This document shows positions 1-8,392 of a DNA stretch of 64,000 nt, piece after piece. The stretch is from Sphaerotilus mobilis (lineage in GTDB: Bacteria > Pseudomonadota > Gammaproteobacteria > Burkholderiales > Burkholderiaceae_C): NCBI RefSeq assembly GCF_004216565.1, contig NZ_SGWV01000007.1:310001-374000 (forward strand). Direction: 5' to 3'. The notes under the pieces were generated by a model that saw nothing but the letters and a program-made list of their open reading frames with translations, did not search any database and was not told where the DNA came from. Positions within the stretch are counted from its first letter, which is position 1. Each line of letters starts with the position of its first letter. A program made the translations under genes and the position numbers.

Positions 1-111
1 GTCGCGGTCTGGCGGGTCATGGTGGTCGTCGTCATCGAAGGATTGTCGCGCCGGCCATCACTGCCTCACCGGGCGGCGCGGCCGGGAGTGCGACGAGTTG
101 TCACCGTCCGT

Positions 112-894
112 TCAAGCCTGACGGCGCCGGAACACCAGCCGGTCGGGTCCGGACACCTCGGCCGCATAGGCATAGCCGCCCAGGTCGAAATCGCCCAGCT
201 GGCTGACCCGTGCCAACCGCTTGGTGATCGCGTAGCGGGCCATCAGGCCACGGGCTCGCTTGGCGTGGAAGCTGATGATCTTGTAGCCGTCGTCCTTCCA
301 GTCCTCGAACACGCAGTCGATGACACGGACCGGCCCGGCGGCCTGCAGCACCGAACGGCGCACGGCCTTGAAGTACTCCTGCGAGGCCAGGTTGACCAGC
401 ACCGGCTGACGTTCGCCGGCCAGGCGCTCGGCCAGATCGAGCGAGATCGTGTCACCCCACCAGTCGTACAGGTCCTTGCCACGCGGATTGGGCAGCCGCG
501 TGCCCATCTCCAGCCGGTAGGGCTGCAAGGCATCAAGCGGGCGCAGCAGGCCATAAAGCCCCGACAGGATCAGCACATGCGACTGGGCCCAGCGCAGGTC
601 GGCGGCGCTCAGGCTGCGGGCGTCCAGGCCGGTGTAGACGTCGCCATCGAAGGCCAGCACGGCGGGCTTGCTGTTGCGGCGGTCGGCCTCGGGTTGCCAG
701 GCGGCATAGCGGGCCGCGTTCAGGCTGGCGAGCGGGTCCGACAGGTCCATCAGCTCGGCGATCTGGGCGGGGCTGCGTTGGCGGAGGATGTCGATCAGCT
801 CGGCCGCTTCGGCCACATAGCGCGGCTGGCTGGCGCTCACGCGGGTCGGTGTGTCGTAGTCGAGCGACTTGGCGGGCGAGAGGACAAACAGCAT
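112..894 (-). CDS. yaaA: YaaA family peroxide-stress protein
   Basis: 260-residue UPF0246/DUF328 protein. In E. coli the YaaA homologue lowers free intracellular iron during peroxide stress and binds DNA; it acts in the cytoplasm. The N-terminus [13 protein letters not shown] is the family signature, and the central [12 protein letters not shown] and C-terminal region ending in FRRRQA are also typical. I chose the ATG at 894 because it gives the family's usual N-terminus; an in-frame TTG at 906 would add only four residues. The length matches the family, with no truncation. It is divergent from ychJ. Family assignment is sure; the iron role is by homology. Confidence 0.95.
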   Translation of the reverse strand: MLFVLSPAKSLDYDTPTRVSASQPRYVAEAAELIDILRQRSPAQIAELMDLSDPLASLNAARYAAWQPEADRRNSKPAVLAFDGDVYTGLDARSLSAADLRWAQSHVLILSGLYGLLRPLDALQPYRLEMGTRLPNPRGKDLYDWWGDTISLDLAERLAGERQPVLVNLASQEYFKAVRRSVLQAAGPVRVIDCVFEDWKDDGYKIISFHAKRARGLMARYAITKRLARVSQLGDFDLGGYAYAAEVSGPDRLVFRRRQA

Positions 895-981
895 GGTGGC
901 AGGCAAGCGAAGGCGGCCCGGATTATCGCGGTGGCCGTCCTATCCTTCGTGGCCTCCGGCCTTGTCCCCGACGATCCCGCC

Positions 982-1410
982 ATGAACCTCCCAGACCCCG
1001 ATCGGGCGCCCTGCCCCTGCGACCTCGGCACCACCCGCGGCGTCACCTTGGCCGACTGCTGCGGGCGCTACCACGCCGGCCCGCTGCACCTGCAGGCCCC
1101 GGACGCGCTGGCCCTCATGCGTTCGCGCTACAGCGCCTATGTGCTGGACCGGCTGGACTACCTACGGGCGACCTGGGACGCGTCCTGCTGCCCGGTCGAC
1201 CTGTCGGCCAACGAACCGGGGCTGCGCTGGCTGGGGCTGGAGATCCGCAGTCATCGCCTGATTGACGCCGATCACCAGGAGGTCAGCTTCGTCGCCCGCA
1301 GCAAGTTCGGCGGCAAGGCCCACCGACTCGTCGAGACCAGCCGCTTCGAACGCCGCGATGGCCGCTGGCTCTACCTCGACGGCCAGGTCGGGACGCCACG
1401 CCGGACCTGA
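982..1410 (+). CDS. ychJ: YchJ family SEC-C/NTF2-like protein
   Basis: 142-residue UPF0225 protein. It opens with a cysteine cluster of the SEC-C type (CPCDLGTT, then CC in DCCGRYHAG), expected to bind zinc, followed by an NTF2-like domain with the family motif LMRSRYSAYV near residue 45. Its biological role is unknown. The start is the ATG at 982, which places the cysteine motif at about residue 11 as in homologues; the open frame extends further upstream but that part is antisense to yaaA. Its 3' end overlaps the convergent membrane-protein gene by 40 bases. Confidence 0.9.
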   Translation: MNLPDPDRAPCPCDLGTTRGVTLADCCGRYHAGPLHLQAPDALALMRSRYSAYVLDRLDYLRATWDASCCPVDLSANEPGLRWLGLEIRSHRLIDADHQEVSFVARSKFGGKAHRLVETSRFERRDGRWLYLDGQVGTPRRT

Positions 1411-1913
1411 GTCCGAGGCTGGAATTCGCAGCGCACCGCTCGGGACGCCAGGCGGACACCGAAGCAGCCCATCACCAGGCACAACAAGGCCCCGCTGACC
1501 GCGCCGGCCAAGCCCAGCGACGACGACACGACCGGCGCTGACAGCATCGGCATCGCCGCGCTCGCATGGTGCACGCCACTCAGGGCATCGATGAAGGGGT
1601 GGATCAGGTCCGATTCCAGCCAGCGCCGGCTCAGTTGGCCATGGATCAGCGCAGCGAACAGGGCAATGGCGGTGGTCCGTGACCACGGCGCACGGCGCAG
1701 CAGACCCAGGCCGACCAGGGCCAGCGCACCGGCCATCGGCGCGAGCATCGGCGGACGGTCGGGCAGCACCAGGGCGCCGGCCAGGGCCGCCAGACCGATC
1801 AGCAGCAGGGTCCAGGCCAAGGCGCTGATGTCGCGGGCGCGGTCGCTGTCGGCGAGCCGAGTGGCAGGGCTCGAGGCGTGTCGGTCAGGCGAGGTCAGGC
1901 GCGCGCGGGACAT
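1371..1913 (-). CDS. Small membrane protein, function unknown
   Basis: 180-residue protein I do not recognise. A charged N-terminal tail of about 30 residues precedes hydrophobic segments at roughly 31-50, 57-73, 82-95 and 124-150, so it is probably an inner-membrane protein with three or four spans. The C-terminus (about 155-180) is basic. Its last 40 bases overlap the 3' end of convergent ychJ, which makes the C-terminal residues doubly coded. No catalytic motif is visible. It stands alone, with about 220 noncoding bases before nth. Confidence 0.6.
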   Translation of the reverse strand: MSRARLTSPDRHASSPATRLADSDRARDISALAWTLLLIGLAALAGALVLPDRPPMLAPMAGALALVGLGLLRRAPWSRTTAIALFAALIHGQLSRRWLESDLIHPFIDALSGVHHASAAMPMLSAPVVSSSLGLAGAVSGALLCLVMGCFGVRLASRAVRCEFQPRTQVRRGVPTWPSR

Positions 1914-2131
1914 GTTGCTTCATCCGTTAGGGGGAGATCTTCATCAGGATGACCGAAGCACGTCCGGATGAAACCTACCTACATGTGTTGTAGTTTGACG
2001 CAACCACCACAAACGGTTGCAGGTGTTCACCCCAGGTTACGTCATCCCACCTCCAACACCGGTGACAGCCCTCTGCTGCCACCCACTTGCCCTGATATCG
2101 GCCGACCGGATCGCCAAACTAGACTTGACGC

Positions 2132-2770
2132 ATGCAAGAACAGCAGATTCAGCGTTTCTTCACGACCTTGCAGGCCGCCAACCCGTTGCCGGCCTCCGAA
2201 CTGGAATACAGCTCGGTGTTCGAGCTGCTCGCGGCCGTGCTGCTGTCGGCCCAGGCGACCGATGTCGGCGTCAACAAGGCAACGCGGCGGCTGTTCCCGG
2301 TGGCCAACACGCCCGCGCGCATCCTGGCGCTCGGGCTGGACGGGCTGGAAGCGCACATCCGCACCATCGGCCTGTACCGCAGCAAGGCGCGCCACCTGAT
2401 CCAGACCTGCGAGATCTTGCTGGCGCGCCACGGCGGCCAGGTGCCGCGCAGCCGCGAGGCGCTAGAAGCCCTGCCCGGCGTCGGCCGCAAAACCGCCAAT
2501 GTGGTGCTCAACGTGGCCTTTGGCGAGCCGACCTGTGCGGTTGACACCCACATCTTCCGGGTCAGCAACCGGACCGGCCTGGCGCCCGGCAAGACGCCGC
2601 TGGCGGTCGAGCTGACGCTGGTCAAGCGCATCCCCGAACGCTTCCGGGTCGACGCCCACCACTGGCTGATCCTGCATGGGCGCTATGTCTGCCAGGCCCG
2701 CAAGCCGCGCTGCGCAGCCTGTTCGGTGGCCGATTGCTGCGACTTCACGCCCAAGACGACGGCGGGCTGA
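2132..2770 (+). CDS. nth: Endonuclease III (DNA glycosylase/AP lyase)
   Basis: 212 residues, the normal length. It removes oxidised pyrimidines and nicks at abasic sites in base excision repair. The helix-hairpin-helix LPGVGRKTANVV carries the catalytic lysine K120, and the essential aspartate D138 lies in AVDTH; both numbers match the E. coli enzyme. The 4Fe-4S loop is C187-x6-C194-x2-C197-x5-C203, again as in E. coli. ATG at 2132 gives the standard N-terminus. It ends about 30 bases from the convergent end of the B12 operon. Confidence 0.97.
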   Translation: MQEQQIQRFFTTLQAANPLPASELEYSSVFELLAAVLLSAQATDVGVNKATRRLFPVANTPARILALGLDGLEAHIRTIGLYRSKARHLIQTCEILLARHGGQVPRSREALEALPGVGRKTANVVLNVAFGEPTCAVDTHIFRVSNRTGLAPGKTPLAVELTLVKRIPERFRVDAHHWLILHGRYVCQARKPRCAACSVADCCDFTPKTTAG

Positions 2771-2773
2771 GCT

Positions 2774-2809
2774 GGCCTGAGCCGACCTTCTGGGCTCGAC
2801 GCTCAGGCC
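2774..2809. terminator. Hairpin between convergent nth and B12 operon
   Basis: Inverted repeat GGCCTGAGC (2774-2782) / GCTCAGGCC (2801-2809), nine perfect pairs with an 18-base loop, located exactly where nth and the B12 operon meet tail to tail. It overlaps the last codons of the minus-strand gene. There is no clean T-tract, so it is a possible bidirectional terminator or 3'-end stabiliser, not a certain one. Confidence 0.4.
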
Positions 2810-3609
2810 TCGCGCTCGGCCCAGGCCTGGATGCGCGCCTCGATGCGGCGCAGGCCGTCGGTCAGCGCGGCGGGGCCGGGCTGCAAGATCTCGCTGGACT
2901 TGATCTCGAAGACCTGACCGTCGCGCACCGCCGGCACCGTGTCCCAGCCCGGTCGCGCTGCCACCGTCGCCGGCTGGAACTTGCGTCCGCACCACGATCC
3001 GAGGATCAGCTCGGGCGAGCGCCGCACCACCTCCTGAGGGTCGGCAATGATGCGGTCACGCCCCAGCGACCGGCCAGCCAGCTCCGGGAAACACTCCTCG
3101 CCCCCGGCATGCACGATCAGCTCGCTGACCCAGCCGATGCCCGAGATCAGCGGATCCATCCATTCCTCGAAATAGACCCGTGGCCGACGCGGCAGCAGGG
3201 CCGCGCGGGCGGCGACCGCATCCAGCCCGGCCTGCAACTCGGCGATCAGCGCGGCCGTGCGCGCCTGCGCACCGACCATCGCGCCGACCATCTGGATCGA
3301 GGCGAGGATGCCGTCGACCGTGCGGTGGTTGAAGACATGCACCGGCACACCGGCGCGGATCAGCGTGCTGGCGATGTCGGCCTGCAGGTCCGAGAAGCCC
3401 AGCACCAGATCGGGCTCCAGCGCCAGGATCTGGTCGATCTTGGCGCTCAGAAAGGCGCTGACCCTCGGCTTCTCCTGACGCGCCTGCGGCGGCCGCACGG
3501 TGTAGCCGGAAATGCCAACGATGCGGTCCTGCTCGCCCAGCAGGTAGAGCGTCTCGGTCGTCTCCTCGGTCAGGCAGACGATGCGGCGCGGGTGGCGGTC
3601 GACGGTCAT
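2803..3609 (-). CDS. Cobalamin-binding-like protein (BtuF fold) without signal peptide
   Basis: 268 residues from the ATG at 3609, which overlaps the stop of cobC (ATGA). The sequence follows the periplasmic-binding-protein fold of BtuF: RRIVCLTEETTETLYLLG at the N-terminus, GISGYTVRPP, and LALEPDLVLGFSD in the middle, then RVYFEEWMDPLISGIGWVSELI before the second lobe. It begins directly at the fold, with no hydrophobic signal sequence, so on sequence evidence it is cytoplasmic. A proper secreted BtuF is encoded earlier in the same operon. It could be a cytoplasmic corrinoid chaperone or salvage factor; this is inference. It is the last gene of the operon. Confidence 0.85.
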   Translation of the reverse strand: MTVDRHPRRIVCLTEETTETLYLLGEQDRIVGISGYTVRPPQARQEKPRVSAFLSAKIDQILALEPDLVLGFSDLQADIASTLIRAGVPVHVFNHRTVDGILASIQMVGAMVGAQARTAALIAELQAGLDAVAARAALLPRRPRVYFEEWMDPLISGIGWVSELIVHAGGEECFPELAGRSLGRDRIIADPQEVVRRSPELILGSWCGRKFQPATVAARPGWDTVPAVRDGQVFEIKSSEILQPGPAALTDGLRRIEARIQAWAEREA

Positions 3610-4205
3610 GGCGAGCTTCCTTCGTTGGGGGGCGGCCGAACCGTCAACAAGGCGCCATGGCCGATCGCGGCGGGCCAATCGGCGGCACGCGGTGGATCGC
3701 GCTGCAGGGTGCGCAGCGCACTGAGCCAGCCGGCATGGCCGACCGCCCAGACGACCGAGGCGGCCAGCGCGGGGTCGTCCAGCAGGGTACGGACCCGTGC
3801 GCGCAGCATCACGACGCTCTCGCCGCCGCCGGGCCGGAAGGTGGCGAAGTCGTCGGTCCAGCCAGCCGATTCAACGGCGTCGATGTTGGCCCAGCGCCGG
3901 CCGTCCCAGGCGCCGAAATCGGCCTCGGACAGACGCGGATCGATGCGGTGGACCCAGCCCCAGCGGCGCAGCCAGCGGCCAACGTCGGCGGCGCGGCGCA
4001 GGTCGGAGGTGAGGATCGTCCGTGCCGCGCCCGTGCGCCGCTGCGCCTCGCGGATGCGGTGCGCCAGGCGCTTGGCGCGGCGCGGGTCGACGGCCAGGTC
4101 GGTGCGGCCGATGCAGCGACCGGCCGCAGCGATGGCGCGTGGATGGCGCCAGACCCGCAGCTCGGCCAGCGCCATCGGGGTGGTCTCGAACCCATCGACC
4201 GTCAT
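3606..4205 (-). CDS. cobC: CobC-like histidine phosphatase (alpha-ribazole phosphatase)
   Basis: 199-residue histidine-phosphatase-superfamily protein. In B12 assembly CobC removes the 5'-phosphate from alpha-ribazole phosphate or adenosylcobalamin phosphate. The catalytic arginine-histidine pair is R20-H21 in VWRHPRA; the usual RHG is RHP here. Further support comes from TSDLRRAADV, the family segment LSEADFGAWDGRRW, and the second active-site histidine in AVGHAGWL. Start and stop both overlap neighbours by four bases (cobS upstream, the binding protein downstream). Context between cobS and a cobalamin-binding protein supports CobC over a general phosphatase. Confidence 0.88.
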   Translation of the reverse strand: MTVDGFETTPMALAELRVWRHPRAIAAAGRCIGRTDLAVDPRRAKRLAHRIREAQRRTGAARTILTSDLRRAADVGRWLRRWGWVHRIDPRLSEADFGAWDGRRWANIDAVESAGWTDDFATFRPGGGESVVMLRARVRTLLDDPALAASVVWAVGHAGWLSALRTLQRDPPRAADWPAAIGHGALLTVRPPPNEGSSP

Positions 4206-5005
4206 GTCTGGCCCGCCAGTCTCGCCAGCGCCAGCCAGCCCAGCAAGGCGCCCAGCTCGCTCAGTTGCTGCGCGGCGCCCAGCGTGTCGCCGGTGTAGCC
4301 GCCCAGGCGGCGCCGATACCAGCGCCGACAGACAGCGGCAACCAGCAGCAGCGCGGCGAGCGCACCGGCCAATGCCGGCCAGCCCGCCCCCATCCACCCG
4401 GCCAGCAGGCTCAGTGCGACCACCCAGGCCAGGGCCGTCAGCAGGCCGGCCCGCGAGACCTGCTGGGCCATCGGCTTGGCCTTGGCATGTTCGGCATCGC
4501 CGGCATAGCGCAAGCACGCCAGGAGCAGCACCGGCACCGCGCGCGACGCGGCATGGGCCCAGACGCTGGCCAGCAGCACCTGAGTCAGCGAAAGTCCGAT
4601 CAGGCCATGCAGCGCCGCAGCCTTCAGTCCCAGCACCAGCACCAGGCCGAGCGCACCGTAGCTGCCCAACCGCGAGTCCTTCATGATCGTGAGCGCCCGC
4701 TCACGCGTGACGGCGCCACCCAGTCCGTCGCAGGTGTCGGCCAGTCCATCCTCATGGAAGCCGCCGGTGAGCCAGACGGTCGCCGCCATCGACAAGCCCA
4801 GCGCCACCGGCGCCGGCCAGATCGACGCGGCCAGCGCCAGCACCGCCGCGCCGCACAGGCCGACCAGCAGCCCGACGCCCGGGTAGTGGCGTGCGCTGGC
4901 ATGCATCCACTCGGGCGTGTAGCCGACCCAGGCCGGCACCGGCACGCGGGTGAAGAACTGCAGCGCGATCAGGTAGAGCCGCAGCTCGTGGACCAACCGC
5001 TTCAT
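4202..5005 (-). CDS. cobS: Adenosylcobinamide-GDP ribazoletransferase
   Basis: 267-residue integral membrane enzyme that joins adenosylcobinamide-GDP to alpha-ribazole (or its phosphate), the last step of nucleotide-loop assembly. Recognisable blocks are LQFFTRVPVP near the start, the acidic GGFHEDGLADTCDGLGG motif around residue 85 that holds the metal-binding aspartates, and GSYGALGLVL. About six hydrophobic segments follow. The start at 5005 overlaps the cobT stop (ATGA); the frame is open further upstream, but that is antisense-like sequence within cobT. Confidence 0.96.
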   Translation of the reverse strand: MKRLVHELRLYLIALQFFTRVPVPAWVGYTPEWMHASARHYPGVGLLVGLCGAAVLALAASIWPAPVALGLSMAATVWLTGGFHEDGLADTCDGLGGAVTRERALTIMKDSRLGSYGALGLVLVLGLKAAALHGLIGLSLTQVLLASVWAHAASRAVPVLLLACLRYAGDAEHAKAKPMAQQVSRAGLLTALAWVVALSLLAGWMGAGWPALAGALAALLLVAAVCRRWYRRRLGGYTGDTLGAAQQLSELGALLGWLALARLAGQT

Positions 5006-6045
5006 GGCGAGGGCCCGCTGACGCCGGCCGACTCGAAGCTCGCCATCTCGGCCAGGATGCGGCAGGCCGATTCGAGCAGCGGCCAGGCCAGCGCCGCGCC
5101 GGAGCCTTCGCCCAGGCGCAGGTCCAGGTCGATCAGCGGGCGCACGCCCCAGTGCGCCAGCAGCCGGCGGTGGCCGGGCTCTTGCGAGCGGTGCGCGAAC
5201 ACGCAACGTTGCAGCACGGCCGGCTGCAGGCGGCTGGCGACCAGCACGGCCGAGCTGACGATGTAGCCGTCGACGACGATGACCCGGCGCTCGGCAGCGG
5301 CCTGCAGCACCGCGCCGACCAGCGCCGCGATCTCCAGACCACCGAAGGCGGCCAGCGCATCGAGCGGCTCGACGGCATCGGCATGCAGCGCCAGGACCTC
5401 GGCCAGCACGGCGGTCTTGTGCGCCAGCGCGGCATCGTCCAGCCCGGTGCCGCGGCCGGTGCAGGCGGCGATCGGGCTGTCGGTCAGGCGGGCGACCAGC
5501 AGGGCGGCGGCCGAGCTGTTGCCGATGCCCATCTCGCCCAGCAGCACCCCATTGCCGGGTAGGCTGGCGACCACCTCGCGGCCGACCGCGATGGCCTGCG
5601 CGCACTGCGACAAGCTCATCGCCTGAGCCTGCGACGCATCGGCGGTGCCCGGCGCGACCTTGCAGCGGCGCAGGCGCGGATGTGGCTCGAAGTCCTGCCG
5701 CACGCCCGCATCGACCACCGTCAGCGCCAGGCCATGCTGCCGGGCCAGCACGCTGACCGCCGCGCCGCCGTGCAGGAAGTTCAAGACCATCTGCGCGGTC
5801 ACGTCCGACGGGTAGGCCGACACCCCGCGTGCGGCCAGACCGTGGTCGGCGGCAAAGACCAGCAGCTGCGGTTGGTCGAGCACCGGCAGGTCACGGCCCT
5901 GGATCAGCGCCAGCTGCAGGGCCAGCGCTTCGAGCTGACCCAGCGCACCAAGCGGCTTGGTCTTGTGGTCGATGGCGTGCCGCACCCGCGCGGCCAGGTC
6001 CGGATCGTTGAGCGCGGCGACATCAGGAAGTTCGAAGGCAAACAT
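5002..6045 (-). CDS. cobT: Nicotinate-nucleotide-dimethylbenzimidazole phosphoribosyltransferase
   Basis: 347 residues, standard for CobT. It makes alpha-ribazole 5'-phosphate from dimethylbenzimidazole and nicotinate mononucleotide. Family segments: DHKTKPLGALGQLE near the N-terminus, LVFAADHGLAARGVSAYP, GEMGIGNSSAAA, and the C-terminal LRLGEGSGAALA that includes the catalytic glutamate. I chose the ATG at 6045; a TTG at 6066 that overlaps the cobQ stop would add seven residues and would fit the overlap pattern of the operon, but neither has a clear Shine-Dalgarno sequence. Confidence 0.96.
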   Translation of the reverse strand: MFAFELPDVAALNDPDLAARVRHAIDHKTKPLGALGQLEALALQLALIQGRDLPVLDQPQLLVFAADHGLAARGVSAYPSDVTAQMVLNFLHGGAAVSVLARQHGLALTVVDAGVRQDFEPHPRLRRCKVAPGTADASQAQAMSLSQCAQAIAVGREVVASLPGNGVLLGEMGIGNSSAAALLVARLTDSPIAACTGRGTGLDDAALAHKTAVLAEVLALHADAVEPLDALAAFGGLEIAALVGAVLQAAAERRVIVVDGYIVSSAVLVASRLQPAVLQRCVFAHRSQEPGHRRLLAHWGVRPLIDLDLRLGEGSGAALAWPLLESACRILAEMASFESAGVSGPSP

Positions 6046-6062
6046 GGGCGGTAGGTCCGTGT

Positions 6063-7616
6063 TCAACGGGCTTGCAGCACGCTCAACAGCGCCGCAGGTC
6101 CGAGGTGGGTGTCGATGAAGTCGGCCAGCCCGTCAAAGACGGCATCGAGCGTGCGCACCTCTGCACCGAACAGGGCACGCAGCACATCGGGCGATTCGAA
6201 CAGGCCATGCGCGTACAGGCCCAGCACATTGCCGCGCGGCCCCGCCTGCCAGCCGATCGGCGCGCCGACGGCATCGCGCACGGCGGGCTGCGGCGCGGCC
6301 ATGCCCGGGTGAGCGACGCTGCGGCCGTGGTGGATCTCGTAACCCTGCCAGGCCAGGCCCGACAGCGCCGCCCAAGGTCCGTCGGGATGCAGGGCCTCGA
6401 AGGTCGCGGTCGTCGGGCGCAGCAGCTTGTCGGGCTCGAAACGCGTGACCAGCGGCAGCAGGCCCAGGCCAGGCATGCAGGCGTCGACGACCGGATCGGC
6501 GGTCGGACCTGCCGCGCCTTCGACGCCGGCCAGATCGATCAGCGCCTCGCCCAGCATCTGCAGCCCGCCGCAGAGGCCCAGCACCGCACCACCGGCCGCC
6601 GCATGGCGAGCGATGGCCGCATCGAGCCGCTGGGCGCGCAGCCAGGCCAGGTCGGCGCGGCTGTGCTTGGAGCCGGGCAACACGATCCAGTCGACGCCGT
6701 CGACATCGGCCGGCGTGCGGGCCCAGACCAGGCGCACGCCGGGCAGGTTGCGCAGCGGCTGGAACTCGTCGAGGTTGCTGATGCGCGGCGGCACGACCAC
6801 GGCGATGCGATGGGTCAGCGCGCCCTGGCCCGAAGGTCCGCCGCCCAGGTCATGCAGCCCGTCTTCCTCGGGCAGGCCGTGGCCATGCCACATCGGCAGC
6901 ACGCCCAGCGTGGGCACGCCAGTCAGGGCCTGCAACTGCTCGGGGCCGGGCGACAGCAGCGCGGCGTCGCCCCGGAAGCGGTTCAGCACAAAGCCGCGGA
7001 TCAGCGCGCGCTCCTCCGGCGGCAGCAGCGCATGGGTGCCGTAGAGGTGGGCGAAGGCACCACCGCGGTCGATGTCGGTGACCAGCAGGCAGGCCGCTTG
7101 CGCCGCCCGGGCGGTGCGCATGTTCACGTAGTCGCTGGCGTGCAGGTTGATCTCGGCGGGCGAGCCCGCGCCCTCGATCACCACGACGTCGTGTTCTGCC
7201 TGCAAAGACGCGAGCGCGTCGCGGGCATGCGGCCAGAGCGCCTCGCTGCGCTCGCGCCACGGCACCTCGGCGAGGTCGCGGCGGACGTCGCCCAGCACGA
7301 CAACCTGGCTGCGCGTGTCGGCCTCGGGCTTGAGCAGCACCGGGTTGTGGCGGACCTCGGGCACGCAGCGTGCGGCCAGGGCCTGGAAGTACTGCGCGCT
7401 GCCGATCTCGCCCAGCCGCCTGCGTCCGTCCGGCCCCGGCAGGCCGGGCACGACCCGCGCGTTGTTGCTCATGTTCTGGGCCTTGAACGGTGCCACGCGC
7501 AGGCCTTGCCGGGCATACCAGCGGCACAGCGCGGTCGCCAGCCAGCTCTTGCCGGCGCCGCTGGTGGTGCCCAGCACCATGACGGCCTTGCCGCGCCTCA
7601 CATCGGTCTGGCTCAT
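6063..7616 (-). CDS. cobQ: Adenosylcobyric acid synthase (glutamine-hydrolysing)
   Basis: 517 residues. It amidates four side chains of the corrin ring of adenosylcobyrinic acid a,c-diamide with ATP and glutamine. The N-terminal ATPase half carries a P-loop-like VLGTTSGAGKSW and the family motif FKAQNMSNNA; the C-terminal half is a type 1 glutamine amidotransferase with the nucleophile cysteine in LGLCGGLQMLG. ATG at 7616 overlaps the stop of btuD. It is the only corrin-ring-side enzyme in this operon, so the rest of ring synthesis or cobinamide salvage must lie elsewhere. Confidence 0.97.
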   Translation of the reverse strand: MSQTDVRRGKAVMVLGTTSGAGKSWLATALCRWYARQGLRVAPFKAQNMSNNARVVPGLPGPDGRRRLGEIGSAQYFQALAARCVPEVRHNPVLLKPEADTRSQVVVLGDVRRDLAEVPWRERSEALWPHARDALASLQAEHDVVVIEGAGSPAEINLHASDYVNMRTARAAQAACLLVTDIDRGGAFAHLYGTHALLPPEERALIRGFVLNRFRGDAALLSPGPEQLQALTGVPTLGVLPMWHGHGLPEEDGLHDLGGGPSGQGALTHRIAVVVPPRISNLDEFQPLRNLPGVRLVWARTPADVDGVDWIVLPGSKHSRADLAWLRAQRLDAAIARHAAAGGAVLGLCGGLQMLGEALIDLAGVEGAAGPTADPVVDACMPGLGLLPLVTRFEPDKLLRPTTATFEALHPDGPWAALSGLAWQGYEIHHGRSVAHPGMAAPQPAVRDAVGAPIGWQAGPRGNVLGLYAHGLFESPDVLRALFGAEVRTLDAVFDGLADFIDTHLGPAALLSVLQAR

Positions 7617-8392
7617 CGCGTGAGCCTCAGGTCCGGCAAGGCCAGCCACTCGTCGCCCAGGCGCTCGATGCGGATCGCGCCGCCAAACACCTCGCGCAGC
7701 GCCGCGTGCACGGCCGGGTCGTCGCGCCGGCCCACGGCGCGGACCTGGCCGTGCGCCAGCACCACCAGCCGGTCGGCGGCCAGCGCCAGCCCCAAGTCAT
7801 GCAGCACGCTGACCACCGTGCGGCTCGCGCCCAGCTGGCGCATCAGGCGGACCAGCGCGACCTGGTGCGGGGCATCCAGGTGCGTGGTCGGCTCGTCCAA
7901 CAGCAGGACCGGCGCTTGCACGGCGAGTGCGCGCGCCAGCAAGGCCCGCTGGCGTTCGCCGCCGGACAGGTCGACCAGCCGACGATCGGCCCAGTCGGCG
8001 CATTCGGTGTCGGACATGGCCTGGGCGACCACCGCGTGGTCCTGTGCGCTGGCCGCGCCGAACAGGCCCTGCTGCGGCAGGCGGCCGAGCATGACCACGT
8101 CGCGCACCGTCAGGTCGCCGCCGGCTTCGGCCTGCTGGGCCAGCCAGGCGATGCGCACGGCGCGTTCGCGCGAGGTCATCGCGGCGAGGTCACGGCCTTC
8201 GAGCCGGATCTGTCCTGCGCGTGGCGCCAGCAAGCCGGCCAGGCCACGAAGCAAGGTCGATTTGCCCGCGCCGTTGGGGCCGACGATGGCGGTCCAGCCC
8301 GGGCCGATCGACAGGTGGACGTGTTGCAGCACCGGGTCGGCGCTGCCAGTCGGCGCCAGCGCGAGGTCGATGCAGTCGAGCAGCGCCGTCAT
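7613..8392 (-). CDS. btuD: Vitamin B12 ABC transporter ATP-binding protein
   Basis: 259-residue ABC ATPase of the FecE/BtuD type. Walker A is GPNGAGKST (about residues 39-47), the signature is LSGGERQR, Walker B is VLLLDEPTTHLD, and the switch histidine is in VLHDLG. It powers BtuC for corrinoid import. It sits between btuC and cobQ, with ATGA overlaps at both ends, so translation of the three is probably coupled. Assignment to B12 rather than siderophore rests on the operon. Confidence 0.94.
   Translation of the reverse strand: MTALLDCIDLALAPTGSADPVLQHVHLSIGPGWTAIVGPNGAGKSTLLRGLAGLLAPRAGQIRLEGRDLAAMTSRERAVRIAWLAQQAEAGGDLTVRDVVMLGRLPQQGLFGAASAQDHAVVAQAMSDTECADWADRRLVDLSGGERQRALLARALAVQAPVLLLDEPTTHLDAPHQVALVRLMRQLGASRTVVSVLHDLGLALAADRLVVLAHGQVRAVGRRDDPAVHAALREVFGGAIRIERLGDEWLALPDLRLTR

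Noticed and set aside
1-35. Possible start of a minus-strand gene running off the left edge (ATG at 35 or 20)
   Set aside because: Only 7-12 codons are visible, without Shine-Dalgarno site or recognisable sequence.
1914-2131. Promoter search upstream of nth
   Set aside because: TTGACG and TAGACT-like words occur but not at workable spacing.
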